Below are positions 1-5,939 of a stretch of 9,007 nucleotides of DNA, in pieces (the first letter of the stretch is position 1; every line of letters starts with the position of its first letter). Below the pieces are notes generated by a model, which was not told where the DNA came from, did no database searches, and saw nothing but the letters and a program-made list of their open reading frames with translations. The stretch comes from JBDRNO01 sp043811005 (GTDB taxonomy: Bacteria > Bacteroidota > Bacteroidia > NORP154). Position numbers and translations under genes: made by a program. The stretch covers positions 1-9,007 of the forward strand of contig JBDRNO010000042.1 in the NCBI GenBank assembly GCA_043811005.1, read 5' to 3'.

Positions 1-1
1 A

Positions 2-325
2 GTTTTATTCTTAATGCAAGGACCTTCAACAGAAATTGACCTTGGGTGCATGGTAAGATATACATTAAGGGAAGAATCGAGATATACGGGCTTGTTAAAA
101 GAAACTGCCATATTAATTGGAGGTTATTTCCGGGTAGGTGATGCAGTTATACCATCTGTTATGTTTGAGATAGCCAATTTTGCCATTGGGGTCAGTTATG
201 ATGTTAATATTTCCGGCTTGAAATCGGTAAGTACCGGAAGAGGAGGAGCTGAGATCTCCCTGCGGTACATCAACCCCAACCCATTCCGTTATGGTAAAGG
301 GACCAGAGGCACACCTATGCTTTAA
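2..325 (+). CDS. PorP/SprF-family outer-membrane protein, C-terminal part
   Basis: The reading frame is open from the left edge to a TAA at 323-325, so only the last ~107 residues are visible; the true start lies outside the window and the ATG at 14 is internal. Family members are usually about 300 residues. The visible part is an amphipathic beta-strand pattern ending with the signature GGYFRVGDAVIPSV, 'GVSYDVNISGLK', 'GRGGAEISLRYINPNPF', which I recognise as the C-terminal end of the PorP/SprF family. These proteins are predicted outer-membrane beta-barrels linked to the type IX secretion system; F. johnsoniae SprF is needed for surface delivery of the SprB adhesin. Members often sit directly downstream of a giant type-B-sorted adhesin, so such a gene may lie just left of the window (inference). 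A secreted protein gene follows 19 bases later on the same strand, suggesting co-transcription. Confidence 0.88.
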   Translation, partial: VLFLMQGPSTEIDLGCMVRYTLREESRYTGLLKETAILIGGYFRVGDAVIPSVMFEIANFAIGVSYDVNISGLKSVSTGRGGAEISLRYINPNPFRYGKGTRGTPML

Positions 326-344
326 TTCACAGAATTTTGCAGTA

Positions 345-1943
345 ATGAGAAAAATAGCATTTACCTGTGTATTCTTAATAAATCTGTGTAACCAGTGTTT
401 TGCACAAGGTGTCTACAATAACGGTGGAACAATCGTAATAAACACCGGAACATCCATTTATATTGATGGAGATGATGACGGAGATTATCTCAACGAGACC
501 GGTATTAGTGATGGTAAAATAGATATTAATGGTGATATGGTAATTGAAGGTGACTGGAGAAACAATGCCTCAAACACTGTCTTCATAAATCCCGGAATTG
601 ACGGAACAGTTACAATGCAAGGTATAACCCCGCAGTACATTGGTGGAACTGGTACCACCTCCTTTGAGAACCTTACTATAAACAATACATATTCTGGTGT
701 TGGAATACCGGTTGATCTTGGCAGTAATATAACGGTTGGCAGTACATTAACTTTAACCGATGGTGTTGTACGCACAGGCTCCAACTACCTTATTTTGACC
801 AGTACTAACGCAACAGACATGTCAGGCAGCAGTGATACAAGTTACATTTTTGGTAACATCAGAAGATATATTGACACCAATACTGACACCTATATTTTTC
901 CCACCGGAAATGGTACAACTCCAGCTAATTTTCATAAAGTGGAACTGATTAATAGAAGCTTAGCCGGAGTTACCTATATAGATGCAAAGTTTGCCTCTCT
1001 TGCCAATCATAATGATATTGATATGGTAGCTACTGAAGAAGGAAAATCTTACACATCATTTAGCACAGATGGGGTATGGTATTTAGTACCTGATGACGAA
1101 CCCACAGGTGGTAAATACGATTTGAGGTGTTATATTAATGATTTTTCCAGCTTAACTGACAATCAGTACGCTATTTTAAAGCGTTCCGGCAGTTCAACAA
1201 CAGCAGAAGACTGGAATTGCCCCCCCTGTGGATATGGAGATCCGGGTATTAATCTTGATGGACAGGAGGGAAGAATTTTAGCTTATGATTATGCTCTAAG
1301 GCGCGGGTTATCTGATTTTTCCCAGTTTGGAATCGGTAAAACAGGCGCTCCCCTGCCTGTTGAACTGCTTAGCTTTTCGGCTGTATGTGATGAGCAGGAT
1401 ATAAGTTTGATATGGGTCACTGCCACCGAAACAAATAATGATTATTTTACTGTACAAAAAGCATTAACTTTTCCAAAGTTTGAAACTTTGGAAAAGTTAG
1501 AGTGGGAGAATGTAACCACTGTTCCCGGTGCCGGCAATAGTAATACAATACAACATTATCAGTTTGCGGATAACTCTTCCGTTTCCTCCAAAAAGGGGGT
1601 TGGGCATGAGTTCTATTACCGTTTAAAGCAAACTGATTACAACGGAAAATCAACTTATTCAGAGGTAGTTGTTGTAGAGTGTGGATATGTTCAGGATGAT
1701 GAGGTTAATATATTCAGTTCTGATTTTAATAACATATTGATCAAAGTAAAAACCGGAAAGGATAAAAACTATTATATAACCTTATATGATGCCGTTGGAA
1801 GAGAGATGTTGAATGATGTGATGTATGCTAAGAAAGGGGAAAGCGTTCATTTTCTAAATGCCTGCAAGTTAGCTGCGGGTATATATTTAGTAACTTTTGA
1901 AAACAGCAGGGAATATTTAACTAAGAAAGTAACTTTAAAATAA
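345..1943 (+). CDS. Secreted surface protein with T9SS type A C-terminal sorting domain
   Basis: A 532-residue protein. I chose the ATG at 345 because it starts a clear signal peptide (MRKIAF..., hydrophobic core 5-15, probable cleavage after CFA at 20/21); an in-frame ATG at 291 would bury the signal and overlap the upstream gene. Residues ~21-330 are Gly/Thr/Asn-rich with repeated short strands ('GDWRNN', 'FENLTINN', 'STLTLTDGVV'), typical of beta-rich or beta-helical Bacteroidota surface proteins. At 337 comes LPVELLSFSAVC, then 'WVTATETNNDYFTVQK' and 'YYRLKQTDYNGK', a module common just before sorting domains. Residues ~453-532 resemble the T9SS type A sorting domain ('ITLYDAVGREM', 'LAAGIYLVTF', 'KKVTLK'), although the usual YPNP motif at its start is replaced by IFSS. 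It is probably carried across the outer membrane by the T9SS and attached to the surface. Its substrate or ligand is unknown; no catalytic motif was seen. Residues 374-385 are encoded by a perfect palindrome. Confidence 0.87.
   Translation: MRKIAFTCVFLINLCNQCFAQGVYNNGGTIVINTGTSIYIDGDDDGDYLNETGISDGKIDINGDMVIEGDWRNNASNTVFINPGIDGTVTMQGITPQYIGGTGTTSFENLTINNTYSGVGIPVDLGSNITVGSTLTLTDGVVRTGSNYLILTSTNATDMSGSSDTSYIFGNIRRYIDTNTDTYIFPTGNGTTPANFHKVELINRSLAGVTYIDAKFASLANHNDIDMVATEEGKSYTSFSTDGVWYLVPDDEPTGGKYDLRCYINDFSSLTDNQYAILKRSGSSTTAEDWNCPPCGYGDPGINLDGQEGRILAYDYALRRGLSDFSQFGIGKTGAPLPVELLSFSAVCDEQDISLIWVTATETNNDYFTVQKALTFPKFETLEKLEWENVTTVPGAGNSNTIQHYQFADNSSVSSKKGVGHEFYYRLKQTDYNGKSTYSEVVVVECGYVQDDEVNIFSSDFNNILIKVKTGKDKNYYITLYDAVGREMLNDVMYAKKGESVHFLNACKLAAGIYLVTFENSREYLTKKVTLK
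1465..1499. repeat. Perfect 35-base palindrome inside a coding sequence
   Basis: The 17-base arm at 1465-1481 (TAACTTTTCCAAAGTTT) is the exact reverse complement of 1483-1499, with a single G at 1482 between them. In the reading frame of the surrounding surface protein it encodes LTFPKFETLEKL (residues 374-385) with no stop. It sits where related 'ATETNNDYFTVQK...W' modules normally have only a short turn, so it looks like an inserted small palindromic element that kept the frame. It could also act as a hairpin in the mRNA. No poly-T tract follows, so it is not a standard terminator. Confidence 0.9.
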
Positions 1944-1947
1944 AATA

Positions 1948-2316
1948 ATGACGAACCTAAAAAAGAGAATTGAGATATTTCTGATGGCAAGGGATAAAAC
2001 CCTCAAGGACCTTGCCGATTACATCAATATAAGCGAAGACGATCTGGACATGGCGATAACAGATAATTCCTTCGATATCTGGATATTGGAGAAAATTTCC
2101 AAGGTATTGAGAATCCCTCTTTTTAGTTTTTTCCACGACCCATTGGCACCTGAGCCAAAAGGGGAAATACCCTTTTATAACCAAAAACTGCCGGTATCTG
2201 AAGAATTTAATGTAAAAACAGAACGCGAAATTCTGCAATCGGAAATAGAAACACTGAAAATATATGTAAAAGGTAAGGAAGAAACGCTAAGACGGTTAAA
2301 AGTGGGCTGTTTTTAG
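1948..2316 (+). CDS. Small XRE/Cro-CI-type helix-turn-helix protein
   Basis: A 122-residue cytoplasmic protein with no signal peptide. Residues ~4-62 fit a Cro/CI-type helix-turn-helix domain: 'KKRIEIFLMARDKTLKDLA' (helices 1-2), 'DYINISEDDLDMAI' (turn and likely recognition helix) and 'IWILEKISKVLRIPLFSFF', the usual closing helix in which residency in a cold or stationary phase repressor family reads 'L..IA..L.v....lF'. A linker rich in Pro follows, then a likely coiled-coil helix at ~91-119 ('EREILQSEIETLKIYVKGK') that could mediate dimerisation. The role is probably DNA-binding regulation, but the target is unknown. Its ATG is only 4 bases after the stop of the sorted surface protein, so the two are probably co-transcribed and perhaps translationally coupled. 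There is no Shine-Dalgarno, as usual for Bacteroidota. The palindromes just downstream are possible but unproven operators. Confidence 0.72.
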   Translation: MTNLKKRIEIFLMARDKTLKDLADYINISEDDLDMAITDNSFDIWILEKISKVLRIPLFSFFHDPLAPEPKGEIPFYNQKLPVSEEFNVKTEREILQSEIETLKIYVKGKEETLRRLKVGCF

Positions 2317-2338
2317 TCTCTTAAAAGTCAAAACTTAC

Positions 2339-2354
2339 TCCGCCAGCTGGCGGA
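2339..2354. repeat. Perfect 16-base palindrome (TCCGCCAGCTGGCGGA)
   Basis: The 8-base arms are exact reverse complements with no loop, in an otherwise AT-rich spacer 22 bases after the stop of the HTH gene. No T-run follows, so it is a poor terminator on the + strand. Its core GCMAGCTGGCGG recurs in the hairpin at 2482-2499, suggesting members of one palindromic repeat family. A dyad this short and symmetric could also bind a dimeric regulator. Confidence 0.85.
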
Positions 2355-2375
2355 TCAATATTGAAAACATTATTT

Positions 2376-2417
2376 CGTGCCTGCACGCAGAAGTGCTTGT
2401 TTCGGCACGCAGGCGTG
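2376..2417. repeat. Imperfect GC-rich inverted repeat
   Basis: The arm CGTGCCTGCACGC (2376-2388) pairs with GCACGCAGGCGTG (2405-2417); 9 of 13 positions pair exactly and the mismatches are all transitions. An inner GTGC (2393-2396) can also pair with GCAC (2405-2408), so alternative hairpins are possible. Its GC content stands out from the surrounding spacer. It resembles the 'TGCCTGC/GCAGGCA' palindromes commonly scattered between genes in Bacteroidota. Confidence 0.6.
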
Positions 2418-2427
2418 TTGTAGGTTA

Positions 2428-2467
2428 CGGGTTACAAATTATGGATTAACACGAAACTCGCAACCCG
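2428..2467. repeat. Imperfect inverted repeat of the CGGGTT/AACCCG type
   Basis: CGGGTTACAAATT (2428-2440) and AACTCGCAACCCG (2455-2467) are complementary at 10 of 13 positions, with a 14-base loop. The three mismatches are all A for G, as expected of decay by transitions in a once better palindrome. It appears to be a decayed interspersed repeat rather than a regulatory site. Confidence 0.5.
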
Positions 2468-2481
2468 CGACAGTTTATTTT

Positions 2482-2505
2482 CCCCGCAAGCTGGCGGGGT
2501 TTTTA
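2482..2505 (+). terminator. Probable Rho-independent terminator
   Basis: CCCCGCAAG (2482-2490) pairs with CTGGCGGGG (2491-2499) at 8 of 9 positions; the outer stem CCCCGC/GCGGGG is perfect. TTTTTATTTT follows at once on the + strand. A GC-rich stem followed by a T-run is the classical intrinsic terminator form, and it would end the transcript of the left block, about 165 bases after the HTH stop codon. The stem shares its core with the palindrome at 2339-2354, so a repeat element may have been recruited as a terminator. Confidence 0.65.
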
Positions 2506-2611
2506 TTTTAAAACATCTTTTTGAAATAAATGTAGTACATAATCCATAAAATTTTGACACAATTTGGCTTCAGCCTGAATTCAGCCGAACAGCAAAATAT
2601 TTTATTTGTTA

Positions 2612-2680
2612 TCCCGCAAAGCCCACCAAGCACGTAAAGTACGCTATAATTAATAAAAAAACTTTACGATCTTTGCAGGA
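2612..2680. repeat. Degenerate inverted repeat with CGCAAAG/CGTAAAGT arms
   Basis: On the left are TCCCGCAAAG (2612-2621) and CGTAAAGT (2633-2640). On the right are ACTTTACG (2661-2668) and CTTTGCAGGA (2671-2680). The CGTAAAGT/ACTTTACG pair is perfect; the outer pair TCCCGCAAAG versus the right arm's complement TCCTGCAAAG differs by one base. A 20-base AT-rich centre separates the arms. It resembles the interspersed 'CGCAAAG...CTTTGCG' palindromic repeats seen in Bacteroidota genomes, here decayed, with the left arm about 9 bases longer. Confidence 0.6.
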
Positions 2681-3001
2681 GACATGATAACTTTGATTTC
2701 TTGTTTGCATGCCGTGGTTTCTTGCTCGTCCAGCTTAATATTTATGCATCCAGATCTTATCCGAAAAGCCCCTTAATAATAAATTCCCCATTTCTCAACC
2801 TCTATCTTTCTGCGATTCTCCCTTCGCCATTTTCCAACAAATCCTAATAACTTATCATAAACTCTATAAAATTCCTCTTCCCCTTGCTAATTACTGAAAT
2901 TAAATATTATTTTTAGAATAAATATTTATTGTTCATTAATTAATTTTTTTTTAAGCAACCAATTACATATTTTTACGTCATGGTACATATAACATATTTT
3001 T

Positions 3002-3009
3002 TATATTTG
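3002..3009 (+). promoter_or_regulatory. Possible Bacteroidota -7 promoter element (TATATTTG)
   Basis: TATATTTG matches the Bacteroidota -7 consensus TAnnTTTG and ends 33 bases before the GTG start of the following gene, in AT-rich DNA after a long non-coding region. I see no clear TTTG at the expected -33 distance, so the assignment is weak. If real, it would drive the exported HMA-like protein and the overlapping adhesin gene. Confidence 0.35.
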
Positions 3010-3042
3010 TATTATTAAATTCATTTATATTTTATTATTCAG

Positions 3043-3687
3043 GTGAAATATTTATTTTATCTTTCATTATTAATCATATTTAATTTTAGCAATTTCGTTT
3101 TTGCTCAGGAATCCGGTTCACACCTCAATACTGAACAGGAAGGAAAGACAGAAATTAAGGAACTTGAAAACCAGAGGAGTTTTAGAGTTTATGGTCTTTC
3201 TTCCGAAAAAGATGCAAATAAGTTAATTAAAGGTCTGCGTGATATTAATGAAGTTATTGATTGTAATATAAATTCAGATATTTTGTATGTTAAATCTTTA
3301 GATAAATTTTCTTCATCAAAAATTATTTATACATTAAACAAATTAGGTTTCAAAGCAGTTGAAATAAATAATGAAAGCAAAAAATTCATTTCTGAAGAAG
3401 AAAAAAATGATATTGCTGATCAAAAACATTTGAATCCGGAACAGCAAAGAGCTTTGGAAGTTTATGGAGACAGAGTCAAATTAGAAAAAATTAAAAAAGA
3501 AAAAGAGAAAGAAGATAAAAGAGAACAAGTTATAAATTCTAAAAATTTACCCCATAATTTTCCGAGATATATTGATACCGGCAATCCTGAAGAAGACACA
3601 AGAAAATATGCAGAATTAAAAGAAAAGTGGATTAAAAATAATCCGGAAATTTATAAAGAGCTATTTAATAATAGTAAAATTGATTAG
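3043..3687 (+). CDS. Exported protein with an HMA-like domain lacking metal-binding cysteines
   Basis: A 214-residue protein. The start is a GTG: an in-frame stop at 3016-3018 excludes an upstream ATG, and the GTG opens a good signal peptide (hydrophobic 3-20, probable cleavage FVFA/Q at 21/22). Residues ~45-108 (RSFRVYGLSSEKDANKLI ... 'INSDILYVKS' ... 'IIYTLNKLGFKAVEIN') fit the beta-alpha-beta-beta-alpha-beta pattern of heavy-metal-associated domains, but the CxxC of metal binders is absent (VYGLSSEKD in the loop region). Residues ~144-162 are a Lys/Glu-rich helix. The C-terminus (173-208) has FPRYIDTGNPEED and 'YAELKEKWIKNNPEIYKEL', a motif I associate with assorted Bacteroidota exported proteins of unknown function. 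It probably acts in the periplasm or at the outer membrane and does not bind metal in the classical way. It overlaps the next gene by 8 bases, suggesting coupled translation. Its coding DNA is more AT-rich than its neighbours. Confidence 0.75.
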   Translation: MKYLFYLSLLIIFNFSNFVFAQESGSHLNTEQEGKTEIKELENQRSFRVYGLSSEKDANKLIKGLRDINEVIDCNINSDILYVKSLDKFSSSKIIYTLNKLGFKAVEINNESKKFISEEEKNDIADQKHLNPEQQRALEVYGDRVKLEKIKKEKEKEDKREQVINSKNLPHNFPRYIDTGNPEEDTRKYAELKEKWIKNNPEIYKELFNNSKID

Positions 3688-5725
3688 GCATTTTTTACAT
3701 ATAATAAGCATTATCTTCCTTTTTATTTTCTGTATTGGTTCTGCATATGGAGGAGGAGCCCCCTCAAATGACGATCCTTGTAATGCAGAACCTCTGACAG
3801 TTGGTGCGAGCTGTACTTTTTCCTCCTATTCCAATGCCAACGCTACGGATTCAGGTGAGCCAGACCCGTTATGCGCAAGTTATGCCGGTGGTGATGTATG
3901 GTTCTCTGTAACCGTCCCGGCATCGGGAAATCTCATTTTTGATTCTAATACCGGAGTTGTAACAGATGGAGGAATGGCTATTTATTCAGGCACATGTAAT
4001 TCTCTTACCTTAATTGAGTGTGATGACGATGATAGCCCCAATGGATTGATGCCCATGATAAGCGGCACTGGCTTAACTCCCGGAGCAACTATTTGGATCC
4101 GTTTTTGGGAATATGGCAATGATAACACCGGAACTTTTGATATATGTGTCTATGATATCGGGCCTTGCTCTGACTGCTCCAATGCTGATGTAATAGGCAG
4201 TATACCTTTTTCACAAAGCGGCTTGTCAACCTGCGGAGCTTGCGATAATTTTTCCACTGCTGATGTCTGTAGTGACAATTATATTAGTGGTGACGACTAT
4301 GTTTTCACTTATACACCATCAACAAATGATACCGTTAACATTAGTCTTGCCAGTACCGATAGTTATACCGGTTTATTCGTATTTGACGACTGTCCTACTG
4401 TCATGAATGCCAATTGTATCTCAAGTGCAACATCTTCAAATGGGAACGAGTCATTATTGGGAGTTATTCTAAGCAGCGGTACAACATATTACATTATTGT
4501 CTCTTCCTGGCCCCTCCCCCAATGTGTGGACTTTGATATTTCATTAACCCAGGGAAGTGGAAGCGGTCAACCAAATCAATATTGCTCCACTGCTATTGAG
4601 CTATGCGGGCCTCAAACCGTTGTCGGTTCTACAAACGGAGCGCTTAACGAACCATCAATTGGGCCCCCTGAATCACAATGGTCATGTAATTCTGTTTATG
4701 ATAATTATGTCTATTACACTTTTAATACAGGAAGCGGAGGGATGAACTCTGTTACCATTGATGTAACAACACCCGGCTGTGGAGTTGACCCGTTACAAGT
4801 AGCTGTTTTTGAATCCCCTCCTACTCCATGCCAAAGTTCAGCGGATTGGGGCGCTTCATTATATTGCGAAGAAAATGCGTCTCCATTCACTATTAATACC
4901 AGCCTCGCTGGTAGTACAACTTATTATATTGTTTTTGATAACTGGCCCGGGGATTTTTGCAATTTCACCTTTGATATTTCGGGCAATGACCCTTGTTTTG
5001 ATTGTGCTACTACACCAATCACCACTACTGTAACGGCAAGCCCCTCAACAATTTGTGCTGGAAGTAGCTCAAATTTATCTGCATCTCCTTCTGGAGGGGC
5101 TTCTCCATATACCTATTCATGGTCACCTGCTACCGGATTAAGTTCAACCACTGTTTCCAATCCTGTAGCCACTCCCCCATCAACAACAACATACCAGGTC
5201 ACGATAACTGATGATAACGGCTGCACCGATAATACTTCTGTAACAGTTAATGTTAGTGATCTGTATGTTCTGGTAAATGCTTCCCCAACTTCAATTTGTA
5301 ACGGTGATACTACAGATCTGTCAATTACTACTTCCAGTGGTACACCGCCCTATACATATTCCTGGTCCCCTGCTGCTTCTTTAAGTAATGCGAATATTGC
5401 CGATCCAATGGCATGGCCCTCAACCACAACAACCTATACAGCTACCATAACAGATAATGCCGGGTGCATAATAGTAGGTTCTGTTACAATAACCGTTACT
5501 CCAGGTCTGTCATCTGACTTTACTCTTTCTCCATCACCGGTATGTGAATGCGATACCGTAACAATAACATATACAGGTACTGGTGCTCCAACTGATATTT
5601 ATATATGGGATTTTGCCGGAGGTACAGTAGTTTCCGGATCAGGTCAGGGACCTTATGAAGTATTTTGGCCTGATTGTAACCCCGCTATTGTTAATATAAC
5701 ACTTTCAGTAACCAATGGACCATGA
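3680..5725 (+). CDS. Secreted multidomain PPC/PKD-like surface protein, apparently truncated
   Basis: A 681-residue protein. The only plausible start is TTG at 3680, inside the last 8 bases of the previous gene; it opens a good signal peptide (MIRHFLHIISIIFLF..., probable cleavage near AYG at 24) and no ATG occurs in frame before the mature domains. Residues ~29-160, 163-292 and 297-440 are three Cys- and Asp-rich beta domains of the PPC-like type (for example 'GDVWFSVTVPASGNL', 'GDDYVFTYTPS', 'DNYVYYTFNTG'). Residues ~444-528 and 529-609 are two related Ig/PKD-like repeats sharing 'PYTYSWSPA' and 'TTTY..TITD..GC'. Residues 610-681 are a third PKD-like domain with 'YIWDFAGG', which stops at TGA after 'LSVTNGP'. 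No T9SS sorting domain follows, and the next 214 bases do not continue the domain in any frame. The gene is therefore probably shortened at its 3' end, or the product is secreted unanchored. Its second domain is paralogous to the N-terminal domain of the next gene. Likely an adhesin-type protein. Confidence 0.82.
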   Translation: MIRHFLHIISIIFLFIFCIGSAYGGGAPSNDDPCNAEPLTVGASCTFSSYSNANATDSGEPDPLCASYAGGDVWFSVTVPASGNLIFDSNTGVVTDGGMAIYSGTCNSLTLIECDDDDSPNGLMPMISGTGLTPGATIWIRFWEYGNDNTGTFDICVYDIGPCSDCSNADVIGSIPFSQSGLSTCGACDNFSTADVCSDNYISGDDYVFTYTPSTNDTVNISLASTDSYTGLFVFDDCPTVMNANCISSATSSNGNESLLGVILSSGTTYYIIVSSWPLPQCVDFDISLTQGSGSGQPNQYCSTAIELCGPQTVVGSTNGALNEPSIGPPESQWSCNSVYDNYVYYTFNTGSGGMNSVTIDVTTPGCGVDPLQVAVFESPPTPCQSSADWGASLYCEENASPFTINTSLAGSTTYYIVFDNWPGDFCNFTFDISGNDPCFDCATTPITTTVTASPSTICAGSSSNLSASPSGGASPYTYSWSPATGLSSTTVSNPVATPPSTTTYQVTITDDNGCTDNTSVTVNVSDLYVLVNASPTSICNGDTTDLSITTSSGTPPYTYSWSPAASLSNANIADPMAWPSTTTTYTATITDNAGCIIVGSVTITVTPGLSSDFTLSPSPVCECDTVTITYTGTGAPTDIYIWDFAGGTVVSGSGQGPYEVFWPDCNPAIVNITLSVTNGP

Positions 5726-5939
5726 TTATAAGTATATAACATTGTAAATTATCTGAATAAAAAATTTATATATATAGTTGAATTAAGGAAAAATAAGATT
5801 ATGGTGCTGGGTGCTGGGTGGTATATACTGGTTACGAAGTCCGAGTATAAAACCAACAACCCAGAACTAAGAGCCCAGATCCCAGAAACTGATTATTATA
5901 TGCAAAAAGAAAAATTATAAAATAAATTTTACTTAAATA
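5726..5939. other. Non-coding spacer between the two adhesin-type genes
   Basis: These 214 bases contain no reading frame resembling the flanking proteins. They are AT-rich apart from an imperfect inverted repeat at 5801-5887. I see no clear terminator and no convincing TAnnTTTG promoter, so whether the next gene has its own promoter cannot be told from the sequence. Confidence 0.6.
5801..5887. repeat. Imperfect inverted repeat of the GTGCTGGGTGCTGGG type
   Basis: The left side contains the direct duplication GTGCTGG-GTGCTGG (5804-5817) followed by GTGGTATATACT. The right side carries AGTATAAAACCAACAACCCAG (5844-5864, split here as AGTATAAAACC and AACAACCCAG) and then the CCCAG-rich stretch up to 5887. 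TATACT/AGTATA (5824-5829 and 5844-5849) form a perfect inner stem and CTGGGT/ACCCAG an outer one, with a 14-base loop. It resembles the CTGGG-rich palindromic repeats found between genes in other Bacteroidota, and it lies just after the presumed truncated gene end. Confidence 0.55.

Larger units (their letters stand above)
2317..3042. other. 726-base non-coding region rich in inverted repeats
   Basis: I see no convincing gene on either strand here. From about 2339 to 2505 it holds four palindromic structures, listed separately. A larger degenerate inverted repeat spans 2612-2680. From about 2760 to 3040 the DNA is strongly AT-rich with no obvious structure apart from a possible promoter just before the next gene. 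The region separates the left operon-like block from the right one and could be a repeat-accumulating spacer. Confidence 0.75.

Noticed and set aside
291..344. Upstream ATG at 291 as start of the sorted surface protein
   Set aside because: It would overlap the PorP/SprF coding end and put 18 charged or polar residues before a clear signal peptide that starts at the ATG at 345.
485..784. Minus-strand open frame of 99 codons
   Set aside because: It lies wholly inside the well-supported surface-protein gene and has no recognisable domain or start context.
1447..1653. Minus-strand open frame of 68 codons across the palindrome
   Set aside because: It is antisense to the conserved 'YYRLKQTDYNGK' module. 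Its resemblance to the forward peptide comes only from palindrome symmetry.
1957..2238. Minus-strand open frame of 93 codons
   Set aside because: It is the complement of the HTH gene, which has the better domain and start evidence.
2690..3000. Possible small gene or RNA in the AT-rich spacer
   Set aside because: No frame of useful length with a start or recognised motif, and no tRNA-like or strong RNA fold could be seen by eye.
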